Assembly (NCBI GenBank): GCA_900544205.1
Contig: UQUG01000030.1
Location: 1 to 21,151 of the forward strand
DNA length: 21,151 nucleotides
Origin: an uncultured Collinsella sp.
GTDB taxonomy: Bacteria > Actinomycetota > Coriobacteriia > Coriobacteriales > Coriobacteriaceae
Reading direction: 5' to 3'
The position numbers and the translations under genes were made by a program. How positions within the stretch are numbered: position 1 is the first letter of the stretch; every line of letters begins with the position of its first letter. Shown one piece after another: positions 1 to 7,142 of the stretch. The notes beneath the pieces are model-generated. The model made no database searches and was not told where the DNA came from. It worked only from the letters and a program-made list of their open reading frames with translations.

Positions 1-376
1 CCTGAGCCCGCTATCGATCGGCCCGGTGCACCGGGCCGCTGTCCTCGAGCCGGCATCAGCTTGCCGGTCTCAAAACGTATGCCGTCCGGTACGACCAACA
101 GCCGAGTCTTGCGCCCAGTTCGAGCAGCGCCAGAACCCCGTGCCGGAACCCACGCAGCCGATGGCAGGGGAATTCAGCCGCGGCCATCGAGGAGCCGACC
201 CAGGGACGGCGCCCCCAGTCCTCGAAAGATTTCCACCGCCCCCTACAGGCCTGGATTGATTTAACAGTTGATTTAATCCGGCTGAACAAGCCGAGCATGG
301 GCCGGTTGACAAAATGTAAGGTAAAAAAGCAGATACGACCGTACGCCGGTGCGGGGTTCGGGTGATGTGATAGAAA
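1..376. other. Left-edge region without a supported gene
   Basis: No frame here gives a protein I recognise. A perfect 20-bp palindrome, CGGCCCGGTGCACCGGGCCG, lies at 19-38, and a small dyad CCGGCA/TGCCGG follows near 52-70. Two minus-strand frames together look weakly protein-like, as if one gene had been frameshifted near position 110, but neither has a recognisable motif. The stretch is as GC-rich as the damaged transporter locus to its right, so it may be decayed accessory DNA. I assign no function. Confidence 0.3.
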
Positions 377-392
377 GTAATACACGTATTAC
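377..392. promoter_or_regulatory. Palindromic operator upstream of the RHH antitoxin remnant
   Basis: GTAATAC and GTATTAC form a perfect 7-bp inverted repeat separated by two bases, ending 20 nt before the ATG at 413. Ribbon-helix-helix antitoxins of the RelB/DinJ class usually repress their own operon through such dyads, so this is the likely autoregulatory site. Binding is inferred from position and symmetry only. Confidence 0.5.
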
Positions 393-412
393 ATCTAACC
401 GGGAGGTGCATC

Positions 413-607
413 ATGGCAACCGCCACCGCAGCCCTGAGAACCCCCGAGGACCTCGCGAACAGGTACGACCGCCTGGCAAAGTCGACGGGCCGCACGAAAA
501 CCTTCTACATGACGGAGGCGCTTGCCGCAGAGATAGGCAGGCTCGAATACGAGTACGGCCTCATGAATTATCCGGGAAGCGTTTGGTTGCGAGGTATGCC
601 AGTGTGA
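413..607 (+). pseudogene. Truncated RelB/DinJ-like ribbon-helix-helix antitoxin
   Basis: This 64-codon frame starts at ATG 413 behind a good ribosome binding site (GGGAGGTG). Its first 50 residues look like an N-terminal ribbon-helix-helix DNA-binding and dimerisation segment: a short beta strand, then PEDLANRYDRLAKSTGRTKT, then a helix ending LEYEYGLM. Antitoxins of this kind normally continue for 25-35 residues into a toxin-binding tail and are followed by a RelE/ParE-type toxin. Here the sequence changes character after about residue 51 and stops, and no toxin frame follows. It is most simply a remnant cut by the rearrangement that placed kinase debris downstream. A short functional solo RHH protein is the alternative, since start, ribosome binding site and operator are all intact. 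Confidence 0.55.
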
Positions 608-627
608 GGGCCTGATTCGTCAGGCCC
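608..627 (-). terminator. Short GC-rich hairpin at the kinase 3' end
   Basis: GGGCCTGA and TCAGGCCC form a perfect 8-bp stem around a 4-nt loop. On the minus strand the stem includes the stop codon of the histidine kinase fragment (620-622). There is no clear run of T after it, so it is at best a weak terminator. Confidence 0.35.
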
Positions 628-1021
628 CGCACAGGGGGACCGCGATGGTGGCCACCGCGCCGCCCGAGGGGCTGTTGGCGAGCGAGACGGAGCCCCCGTG
701 GGCGCTCGCGGCCTCGGAGGCGACGTGGAGGCCGAGCCCGTAATGGCGGCCTCCGTCGCGCGAGGAGCGGGAGGAGTCGTCTGTGAAGAGGCGCTCGCAG
801 CCGCGTTCGAGGGCGGCGGGAGAAAAGCCCGGTCCGTCATCGGCGACCTCGATGACGAGGTATCCACCAGCGACGTCGCAGGAGACCGCCACGCGCGAGC
901 GCGCGTGCTCGGCGGCGTTGGCCACGAGGTTCGCGGCGGCTCGCGCCAGGGTGGTTCGGTCGAGTGGGGCCTCGGGCGCGCCCGCGACAGCGGGGCCCGT
1001 GGCTGCGTCGAGCGTCACGCC
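620..1021 (-). pseudogene. C-terminal ATPase fragment of a sensor histidine kinase
   Basis: On the minus strand this is the HATPase_c end of a histidine kinase. An N-box is visible (ARAAANLVANAAEHA), then a G1-type motif (VADDGPGFS), then a G2-like segment (HYGLGLHVASEAASAHGG), and it ends normally at a TGA. The phospho-acceptor dimerisation domain and everything before it are absent. The frame runs upstream directly into the right-hand terminal repeat of the IS3-family element at 1022. The HAMP portion of what looks like the same kinase reappears on the far side of the insertion (2239-2475). The GTG near 1018 is unlikely to be a genuine start. Nonfunctional remnant. Confidence 0.75.
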
Positions 1022-1035
1022 TGGATTGGCAACAC

Positions 1036-1926
1036 CTATTTGGACGATTCCGGGAGGGACAGCCCCGCCTCCCTGAACTCGACCGGAGACATGTAGCCCA
1101 GCGTCGAGTGGATCCTGAAGTTGTTGTACCAGTGCACGTAGTCCGAGAGCTTGGCCCGGAGCTCGCGCGTCGTGCCGAACGTCTCGCGGTGGACGAGCTC
1201 GGCCTTCAGTATCCTGTTGGTCGACTCGTCGACGGCGTTGTCGTAGGGGCAGCCCTTGGCCGACAGCGACCTCTCAATGCCGAAGGCCTCGAGCATCAGG
1301 TCGATCTCGGCGTTGTCGAACTCGCTGCCGCGGTCCGTGTGGAAGACCTCGATGTCCGAGATGGGGAAGGAGAGCGTCGCGAACGCCGACTTGACCAGCC
1401 GGGCGTCCTTCCTGGGCCCGGCGGAGTGGCCGACGATCTCCCTGTTGTAGAGGTCGACGAGCAGGCAGACGTAGTTCCACGAGGCCCCGACGCGCACGTA
1501 GGTCAGGTCGCTGCATATATGGGTGCGCGGCGCCCTGCCGCCGAAGCCGCGCGCGACGACGTTGGGCACGTCGGCCTCGTTGACCGCCCCGGGGTGCACC
1601 TTGAACCTCTTCCTGCCGTATGCGCTGACCAGGCCGTTCTCCCTCATGATGCGGCAGACCCGGCGCCGGCTGACGGTGACGCCCGACCTCTCGAGCGACG
1701 CCTTTATCTTGCGCGAGCCGTACCGGCCCTTGCTGGCGGCGTGGGCCGCGACCACGGCCGGCGCGGCGGGGTCCGGCGCGGCGGGCCGGTCGGCCCGCGA
1801 GCGCATGGAGTGGTACGTCGACCTCGCGACGCCGAGGAGCCTGCACTGCGCTGATATGGGGTAGCGGCCCTCGTTGGCCGCTATGGCCCTCACTTTCGAG
1901 CGTATATCAGCGCCGCTTGTTTTAAG
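1036..1926 (-). CDS. IS3-family transposase OrfB (DDE integrase), frameshift product
   Basis: This frame supplies the catalytic part of the transposase. After an HTH_21-like N-terminal region (SAQCRLLGVARSTYH, then GRYGSRKIKASLE) comes an rve-type core. Its candidate acidic residues lie in SDLTYV, HTDRGSEFDN and YDNAVDES, and it is followed by the usual IS3 tail with YVHWYNNFRIHSTLGYMSP. No convincing start codon opens the frame. It is in the -1 frame relative to OrfA and would be made as an OrfAB fusion by slippage at 1919-1926, where an AAA codon is preceded by A. The TAG stop lies inside the terminal repeat. Length (about 296 residues from the slip site) and motifs look intact, so the element may still be active. 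Confidence 0.85.
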   Translation of the reverse strand, partial: LKTSGADIRSKVRAIAANEGRYPISAQCRLLGVARSTYHSMRSRADRPAAPDPAAPAVVAAHAASKGRYGSRKIKASLERSGVTVSRRRVCRIMRENGLVSAYGRKRFKVHPGAVNEADVPNVVARGFGGRAPRTHICSDLTYVRVGASWNYVCLLVDLYNREIVGHSAGPRKDARLVKSAFATLSFPISDIEVFHTDRGSEFDNAEIDLMLEAFGIERSLSAKGCPYDNAVDESTNRILKAELVHRETFGTTRELRAKLSDYVHWYNNFRIHSTLGYMSPVEFREAGLSLPESSK

Positions 1927-2177
1927 ACGTCGACCTCCATCCGGAGCCTGCGGTTCTCGCGCTCGAGCTCCAGGATCCGGTTCTGCTCGGGCGTGCGGTT
2001 GCACGCGGCGCGCGGCGAGCCGGTCGCGTTTATCGACTTGATCCACCTCTCCACGGTGCTCTTGCCGAGGTCGTACTCGTCCATGATCTCGCGCTTGGGC
2101 TTGCCGGCGTTGTAGAGGTCGACTATCTGCCTCTTGAACTCGTCGGTGAAATGCCTCGGGTGCCTGGGGTCCCTCAT
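1890..2177 (-). CDS. IS3-family transposase OrfA (HTH protein)
   Basis: A 95-residue protein with the standard OrfA design. A helix-turn-helix occupies about residues 10-55 (FTDEFKRQIVDLYNAG, then the recognition helix around GKSTVERWI). A leucine-zipper-like coiled coil follows at about 65-92 (ILELERENRRLRMEVDVLKQA). OrfA binds the terminal repeats and, when fused to OrfB by -1 frameshifting, targets the catalytic domain. ATG 2177 is chosen because the motif begins just after it. The frame can be extended upstream, but only into the terminal repeat. Its 3' end overlaps the orfB frame by about 37 nt, which contains the slip site. Confidence 0.8.
   Translation of the reverse strand: MRDPRHPRHFTDEFKRQIVDLYNAGKPKREIMDEYDLGKSTVERWIKSINATGSPRAACNRTPEQNRILELERENRRLRMEVDVLKQAALIYARK
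1919..1926 (-). promoter_or_regulatory. Candidate -1 ribosomal frameshift site
   Basis: On the minus strand OrfA reads TTA AAA C and OrfB reads CTT AAA A over the same bases. The lysine codon AAA can slip back one base onto an identical AAA. The overlap position and direction fit IS3-family OrfAB production. A downstream stimulatory structure is possible but was not modelled. Confidence 0.6.
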
Positions 2178-2221
2178 ATACGGCCCTCCCGTCTCCTGCG
2201 CCCCTCCCGGAACTGTCCACA

Positions 2222-2773
<552 letters not shown>

Positions 2774-3042
2774 GGGTTCGTCCTTTCTCTTCCGGGCGCG
2801 CGGGCCGAGTCGCCGTACCCGCGCGCCTTACCTTTCGGGTTCACCATCCATGGTGGGGCGCGTTTCTAACGAAGCCGTAACGGCCGATGGGCTCTTTTGG
2901 TGCCAGCCAATCTCGACCCGCACGCATTTGCTTAAAGCAACAACTTTCTCGATCGATGTAATCACCGAATCAAAACGTGTAAACCAGCCATCACAGAAGC
3001 CGAAAGATGTCGCTTTTGGAGGCTGATGTACACAAATGCAGA

Positions 3043-3101
3043 ATCCAGCGCAGCCCAGAGGCGCCCTCCACATGTCTGGACTCTCTATGGCTGCGCTGGA
3101 T
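3043..3101. repeat. Perfect 13-bp inverted repeat overlapping the pgsA promoter
   Basis: ATCCAGCGCAGCC (3043-3055) and GGCTGCGCTGGAT (3089-3101) are exact reverse complements separated by 33 nt. The right arm contains most of the proposed -35 element (3097-3102). It could be a protein-binding dyad or an RNA hairpin at the end of a transcript coming from upstream. Confidence 0.6.
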
Positions 3102-3125
3102 AGACATCGTCGGAACGGGTATACT
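3097..3125 (+). promoter_or_regulatory. Candidate sigma-70 type promoter for pgsA-garA-ftsR
   Basis: TGGATA (3097-3102), a 17-bp spacer and TATACT (3120-3125) sit about 37 nt before the chosen GTG start. The -10 matches the consensus at five of six positions and the -35 at four of six. Confidence 0.55.
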
Positions 3126-3161
3126 ATCGAAAGTTTTGTCGTTAACCAGCGGGGGAGTCCT

Positions 3162-3866
3162 GTGGGCATCAAAAAGAAGATCAAAAAGGAGCTTATCGGC
3201 ACTTCCGATTACCCGTCGAATAAGATCTTTACGATCTCCAATTTCATCACCTTTACGCGCCTGATCCTCACCCTGGTATTTCTGTACCTGTTTGTGACGG
3301 ATAACAACCGCGTCATCGCCATCGCAATCTACGCCGTTGCCGCCTCCACCGACTGGATGGACGGCCAGATCGCCCGCATGACTAAGACGGTCTCGTGGCT
3401 CGGCAAGGTCATGGATCCCATTTGCGACCGCGCGCTGCTGTTCACCGGCGTACTTGGACTGGTGGTTCGCGGAGAGCTGCCCATCTGGGTCTGCGTGCTC
3501 ATTATTGGCCGCGACATCTATCTGGGCATCGGCACGCTTATCGTTCGTCATTATCACCGTCGACCCATCGATGTCGTCTTTCCCGGAAAGATTGCCACTG
3601 CGCTGCTCATGACCGGCTTCTCGCTCATGCTGCTCGGTTTCCCCGTTATTGACGGCCTGCATCTTTTACCTTCAACCCTTAAGGCCTTCCCGGGCCTCAA
3701 CGGAAGCTCGGTGCCCCTCGGCATCTTCTTTGTGTACGGCGGCGTGATCTTCTCCATGCTCACGGCTGTCATCTACTCCATTAAGGGCGGAGTGGCCATT
3801 AAACAGGCTCTCGCGCATCCCGAGGACGAGGACATCGACTTTCTGAACCCTGAAATCGAAGACTGA
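3162..3866 (+). CDS. pgsA: CDP-alcohol phosphatidyltransferase (PgsA-like)
   Basis: A 234-residue integral membrane enzyme that transfers a phosphatidyl group from CDP-diacylglycerol to an alcohol, most likely glycerol-3-phosphate, giving phosphatidylglycerol-phosphate. The family signature is complete at about residues 64-89: DWMDGQIAR, then G81, then DPICD, which supplies the four metal-binding aspartates. Several hydrophobic helices fit the usual six-TM fold. GTG 3162 is preferred because GGGGGAG precedes it at good spacing and a basic amphipathic N-terminus follows. A longer frame from ATG 3036 would be translated across the promoter. A substrate other than glycerol-3-phosphate (inositol phosphate, or phosphatidylglycerol for cardiolipin synthesis) cannot be excluded. 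The symbol reflects family membership rather than proven substrate. Confidence 0.8.
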   Translation: MGIKKKIKKELIGTSDYPSNKIFTISNFITFTRLILTLVFLYLFVTDNNRVIAIAIYAVAASTDWMDGQIARMTKTVSWLGKVMDPICDRALLFTGVLGLVVRGELPIWVCVLIIGRDIYLGIGTLIVRHYHRRPIDVVFPGKIATALLMTGFSLMLLGFPVIDGLHLLPSTLKAFPGLNGSSVPLGIFFVYGGVIFSMLTAVIYSIKGGVAIKQALAHPEDEDIDFLNPEIED

Positions 3867-3932
3867 TTCGTTGGGGTATGATTACGTACGGTTCATTATT
3901 TGCGGCACGTCCGCGATAAGTTAGGGGTTGTC

Positions 3933-4367
3933 ATGGACAACATGGTTAACAATATGCCTCAGAATGATAAGACTGCTGACGCCACCTGCGTATTCCGCGT
4001 GCCTTCAAGCGACGTCACCGTTCCCGACCTCATGGCCAACGTGCGCATCACCGCCCCCGTTCTGTCCATCGTCAAGGGTCCGCAGACTGGTGCCGCCTTT
4101 GAGCTCGAGGACGACGTGACCACCATCGGCCGCGATCCTGCGAACGGCATCTTCCTCAACGACATGACTGTTTCGCGCAGCCACGCGCGCATTATTCGCG
4201 AGGGCCTCGGCGCTCACATCGAGGACTTGGGATCGCTCAATGGCACCTGGGTTGACGGTGCCATCGTCAATGCAGCCCCGCTGCACGACGGTTCTTCCGT
4301 CCAGATCGGTACGTTTACGCTCATCTACCACGAGAGCACGCCGGAGCGCATCGAAACCGGTGAGTAG
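3933..4367 (+). CDS. garA: FHA-domain regulator, GarA/OdhI-like
   Basis: A 144-residue cytoplasmic protein with a disordered N-terminus and one forkhead-associated domain at about 45-132. The FHA phosphothreonine-binding residues are present: GR at 66-67, SRSH at 81-84 and NG at 103-104. The tail before the domain contains ATCVFR (17-22), aligning with the TTSVFR switch of mycobacterial GarA and corynebacterial OdhI. In those proteins, phosphorylation by Ser/Thr kinases makes the tail bind its own FHA domain and releases target enzymes of 2-oxoglutarate and glutamate metabolism. Only the second threonine (T18) is kept. The following MerR gene matches the Rv1827-Rv1828 order of M. tuberculosis. 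ATG 3933 follows AGGGG; an upstream TTG start is less likely. Targets here are unknown. Confidence 0.8.
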   Translation: MDNMVNNMPQNDKTADATCVFRVPSSDVTVPDLMANVRITAPVLSIVKGPQTGAAFELEDDVTTIGRDPANGIFLNDMTVSRSHARIIREGLGAHIEDLGSLNGTWVDGAIVNAAPLHDGSSVQIGTFTLIYHESTPERIETGE

Positions 4368-4370
4368 GGC

Positions 4371-5249
4371 ATGGCCGAACGCAACTATCTGAGTATCGGC
4401 CAAGTCGTCAACCTACTTCGAGGCGCATACCCCGATCTTTCGAACTCAAAAATTAGATTTCTAGAGGATGAGGGGCTCATTACCCCTCATCGTACGCCTA
4501 AGGGATACCGTCAGTACTCCAAGGAGGACGTTGATCGCCTGGAGGTCATTCTGCACTTGCAGAAGACTCGCTACATGCCGCTCAACGTAATTAAGCAGCG
4601 CTTGGAAAACGCCACGGACCTGTCAACGCTCGCCTACGAGGTGGGCTTGCTGTCCGATGTTCCACTCAAGACGGAACCCAAGGAGACTAAGCAAAAGCTA
4701 CATCCCATCGAGACCATTCCCGATATGCTGGGCGTCGAGATTTCGTTTATCCGCTCGCTCGCCGAGAACGACCTCATTCGCATCATCAAGAGTCCGCAGA
4801 ATCGTGAGCTCGTCGATGGCCGCGATTTTCCGATCATCCGCTACTGCTCCGAGCTGTCGCGCTTCCATATCGAGCCCCGCAACCTGCGTCAGTACGTGTC
4901 TTCCGCCAACCGCGAGTCCTCGATGTTTGAGCAGGTGCTCGTGAGCATGCTCGGCATGGACACCTCCGATGACGAGCGCGACGCCAAGCTCGAGCGTGCG
5001 TTTAAGAAGCTTCACGACCTGACGGAGGGCGTGCACACCGCGCTGCTCAAGAACCGCGTTTTTGAGTCGCTCAACGCCGTGGTCGAAGACGCCGACATCG
5101 ATGCACTCGATGAGGAAATCACTCGTTCCGAGTCCACCAAGGCCAAAAACGAAGAGACAGCCGCGCCGGCTTCGCACGAGGATTCTCTCGTAAAGCCGCT
5201 CAAGGTCGTCGCCCCTTCGCAATCCGGCACCGTCACCGCGGGCAAGTAA
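4371..5249 (+). CDS. ftsR: MerR-family transcriptional regulator, FtsR/Rv1828-like
   Basis: A 292-residue regulator that begins 3 nt after the garA-like stop, so the two are almost certainly cotranscribed. The N-terminal winged helix-turn-helix spans about residues 6-75: YLSIGQVVNLL, then SKIRFLEDEGLITPHRT, then GYRQYSKEDVDRL. A MerR-like second segment about residues 115-160 precedes a long helical C-terminal region and a charged, probably disordered tail. Length, two-part layout and position next to a GarA-like gene match the actinobacterial Rv1828/FtsR group, whose C. glutamicum member activates ftsZ. Control of cell division here is therefore inferred from orthology and synteny. No metal-binding cysteine pattern of the classical MerR type is seen. 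Confidence 0.75.
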   Translation: MAERNYLSIGQVVNLLRGAYPDLSNSKIRFLEDEGLITPHRTPKGYRQYSKEDVDRLEVILHLQKTRYMPLNVIKQRLENATDLSTLAYEVGLLSDVPLKTEPKETKQKLHPIETIPDMLGVEISFIRSLAENDLIRIIKSPQNRELVDGRDFPIIRYCSELSRFHIEPRNLRQYVSSANRESSMFEQVLVSMLGMDTSDDERDAKLERAFKKLHDLTEGVHTALLKNRVFESLNAVVEDADIDALDEEITRSESTKAKNEETAAPASHEDSLVKPLKVVAPSQSGTVTAGK

Positions 5250-5289
5250 CAGCTGCCGCTTATCCGGCAACCCATTGAAAGGTCATGCA

Positions 5290-5820
5290 ATGTACGACTT
5301 CGAATCTCAAATCGTCGACATCCCCGACTATCCCGAGCCCGGAGTCATCTTTAAAGACATCACGCCGCTCTTCGGCAATCCCGAGGCGCTCAAAGCCATG
5401 ACCGATGCCCTCGCCGAGCACTTTGCCGGCATGGGAATCACCAAGGTCGTGGGCCCAGAGGCTCGAGGCTTTATGGTTGGCGTACCGGTGGCTGTAGCCC
5501 TTGGCGCCGGCTTTGTTCCCGCACGTAAACCGGGTAAGCTGCCGCGCGAGACCGTGAGCCAGAGCTACGAGCTCGAGTACGGCACCGATTCAATTGAGAT
5601 CCATGCCGACGCTATCAGCTCTAAAGATACCGTGTTGATTCTGGACGACTTGGTCGCGACGGGCGGAACCGTCGAGGCAACAGGTAAACTGGTGCGAGAT
5701 ATGAGCGCAAAGCTTGTCGGTTACGGTTGTATCCTTGAGCTTGCGTTTCTCAACCCGCGCGAGAAGCTCACGCCGTCTGATGACGATGTGGAGCTCTTTA
5801 GCCTGGTGACGGTAGACTAG
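5290..5820 (+). CDS. apt: Adenine phosphoribosyltransferase
   Basis: A 176-residue cytoplasmic purine salvage enzyme that converts adenine and PRPP to AMP and pyrophosphate. It has the type I PRTase PRPP loop VLILDDLVATGGT at 116-128, the GPEARGF segment at 55-61 and the PARKPGKLP loop near 77-85, all diagnostic for Apt. ATG 5290 follows GAAAGG with 8-nt spacing; an upstream TTG at 5275 adds only five residues and would remove that ribosome binding site. It lies 40 nt after ftsR with no terminator seen, so it may share the pgsA transcript. Length is normal for the family. Confidence 0.92.
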   Translation: MYDFESQIVDIPDYPEPGVIFKDITPLFGNPEALKAMTDALAEHFAGMGITKVVGPEARGFMVGVPVAVALGAGFVPARKPGKLPRETVSQSYELEYGTDSIEIHADAISSKDTVLILDDLVATGGTVEATGKLVRDMSAKLVGYGCILELAFLNPREKLTPSDDDVELFSLVTVD

Positions 5821-5852
5821 CCGTTACCCTTAGTTACTGGAAAGGAAGCTAC

Positions 5853-6965
5853 ATGCGCACAGCAAACACGCATAAAAACATGGCACGCTGCGCTGCTACG
5901 GCAACCCTCGCTTGTGTTTTGGGCTTGGGCCTCGCGGCTCCTGCCTACGCCGATACCGCATCCGACCTTGCCGCTGCTCGTACGAAGCTCGAGCAGATCG
6001 GTACCCAGACCCAGCAGATTTACGATGAGCTCGCAACGCAGACGCAGGCGCTCGATCAGACTGCTGGTGAGATCACGCAAAAGCAGCAGGAGATCGCCGA
6101 TGGTCAGGCCAAACTCTCGACCTATGTCGCCGGCGAGTACAAAACCGGCGGTCTGAGCCTGCTTCAGGTTTTGACGGGTGTCGATGATCTGAGCGATATG
6201 CTCAACCGTTTGTTCTACTACGGCAAAGTTTCCGATAAGCAAGCTCAGACCATTCAAGAGGTCAAGGAGCTTAAGCAGCAGCTCACCGATAAGCAGGCCG
6301 AGCAGGAGAAGAACGTCGCCACCACGCAAAAGAAGGTCGACGAGCTTAACGCCCAGCAGGCCGAGGCTCAAAGCGTCGTGAACTCCTTGGACTCGCAGCT
6401 GCAGGCCGAGCTTGCCGCCGAAGCCGAGGCGAATGCCGCGCTGCAGGCCGGCATCAACGCCAGCACCGCCGAGAAGGCCACGGTCAATAACGAGACTGCC
6501 GGTACGACCGAGAACACCAATGACAACCAGGGTGGCGGCTCGAATCAGCCCACTCCGGCTCCCACTCCGGCACCCGCTCCGACCCCCGCTCCCGCTCCCG
6601 CTCCAACTCCTACGCCTTCTGCTCCGAGCCAGTCCGTTGACGGCGGTAGCGTTGTATCGCGCGCCTACAGCAAGCTCGGATGCGCGTATTCCTGGGGCGG
6701 TATTGGACCGAACAGCTTTGACTGCTCTGGTTTTGTGAGCTACTGCCTCACCGGCCGTTATTGCCGCCTGGGTACTACCGGCACCTTTATGGGCTGGACC
6801 CGTGTGTCCGATCCGCAGCCGGGCGATGTCGTGGTCAACTCGTACCACACCGGCATCTACATCGGCAACGGCCAGATGATCCATGCCTCGGACTACAATA
6901 CGGGCGTTATTATCAGCTCTGTTGCCGCTGGCATGAACAACAACTACATCTTTGTGCGCTACTAG
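5853..6965 (+). CDS. Secreted NlpC/P60 peptidoglycan hydrolase with coiled-coil N-domain
   Basis: A 370-residue exported protein. Residues 1-33 form a signal peptide (basic start, hydrophobic core, AYA cleavage site). Residues 36-215 are a long Gln/Glu/Ala-rich coiled coil resembling the CwlO/PcsB/RipA regulatory domains. A Pro-Ala-Thr linker of PTPAP-type repeats spans about 230-258, and an NlpC/P60 domain ends the protein. The catalytic cysteine is in DCSGF (about C291) and the histidine in YHTGIYIG (about H332), with a third polar residue in MIHAS. Such enzymes cut D-Glu-diaminopimelate type peptide bonds in the wall and are often gated by FtsEX-like partners; no such partner is in this window. 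The start follows GGAAAGGAAG. A strong terminator follows, closing the transcription unit. Confidence 0.9.
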   Translation: MRTANTHKNMARCAATATLACVLGLGLAAPAYADTASDLAAARTKLEQIGTQTQQIYDELATQTQALDQTAGEITQKQQEIADGQAKLSTYVAGEYKTGGLSLLQVLTGVDDLSDMLNRLFYYGKVSDKQAQTIQEVKELKQQLTDKQAEQEKNVATTQKKVDELNAQQAEAQSVVNSLDSQLQAELAAEAEANAALQAGINASTAEKATVNNETAGTTENTNDNQGGGSNQPTPAPTPAPAPTPAPAPAPTPTPSAPSQSVDGGSVVSRAYSKLGCAYSWGGIGPNSFDCSGFVSYCLTGRYCRLGTTGTFMGWTRVSDPQPGDVVVNSYHTGIYIGNGQMIHASDYNTGVIISSVAAGMNNNYIFVRY

Positions 6966-6989
6966 TTGCAGCTTACGGCGAACGAATCA

Positions 6990-7025
6990 GACCCCGCAGC
7001 TTTTTGACTGCGGGGTCTATTTTTT
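6990..7025 (+). terminator. Rho-independent terminator after the NlpC/P60 gene
   Basis: GACCCCGCAG (6990-6999) and CTGCGGGGTC (7008-7017) make a perfect 10-bp stem with an 8-nt loop, followed by TATTTTTT. This is a textbook intrinsic terminator 24 nt after the stop. Confidence 0.92.
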
Positions 7026-7060
7026 GCGAAAGTCATAGGATTTTTCAGAACAACAAGTCT

Positions 7061-7081
7061 ATCTAGTTTTGAATACTAGAT
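7061..7081. promoter_or_regulatory. CTAG-containing dyad upstream of degV
   Basis: ATCTAGT and ACTAGAT form a perfect 7-bp inverted repeat with a 7-nt spacer. The left 15 bases are repeated with one change at 8793-8807, upstream of the DUF1836 gene. The site lies just upstream of the expected -35 region of degV, a position that would suit an activator. Confidence 0.5.
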
Positions 7082-7108
7082 GCTCGCCTTGTCACGCGCA
7101 CAAGTGGC

Positions 7109-7114
7109 TATAAT
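7109..7114 (+). promoter_or_regulatory. Candidate -10 element for degV
   Basis: A perfect TATAAT lies 34 nt before the degV start. No good -35 hexamer occurs at 16-18 bp; TTGTCA is present, but only 14 bp upstream. A poor -35 fits with dependence on an activator bound at the 7061-7081 dyad, which is inference. Confidence 0.45.
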
Positions 7115-7142
7115 TGTTGTGGACTATTAGAAAGGAGCCTCC

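Larger units (their letters stand above)
2774..3161. other. Intergenic region between the transporter remnant and pgsA
   Basis: This 388-nt stretch separates divergent genes. It has a 13-nt dyad TTGCTTAAAGCAA at 2928-2940 and a long inverted repeat at 3043-3101 that abuts the pgsA promoter. No convincing protein frame is present. The upstream in-frame ATG of the pgsA frame at 3036 lies inside the inverted repeat and has no supporting ribosome binding site. Confidence 0.5.

Noticed and set aside
1..264. Possible frameshifted minus-strand gene running off the left edge
   Set aside because: Two adjacent frames look mildly protein-like, but no motif or family was recognised, so no gene is called.
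964..1854. 296-codon plus-strand frame across the IS
   Set aside because: It is antisense to orfB, which has clear DDE motifs; the translation is low-complexity and typical of a high-GC shadow frame.
6541..6627. Short tandem repeats that could suggest a CRISPR array or minisatellite
   Set aside because: They encode the in-frame Pro-Ala-Thr linker of the NlpC/P60 protein; there are no spacers.
5817..6884. 355-codon minus-strand frame opposite the NlpC/P60 gene
   Set aside because: Leu/Gly/Arg/Ser-rich antisense translation of the repetitive coiled coil and Pro-Ala linker; no motif.
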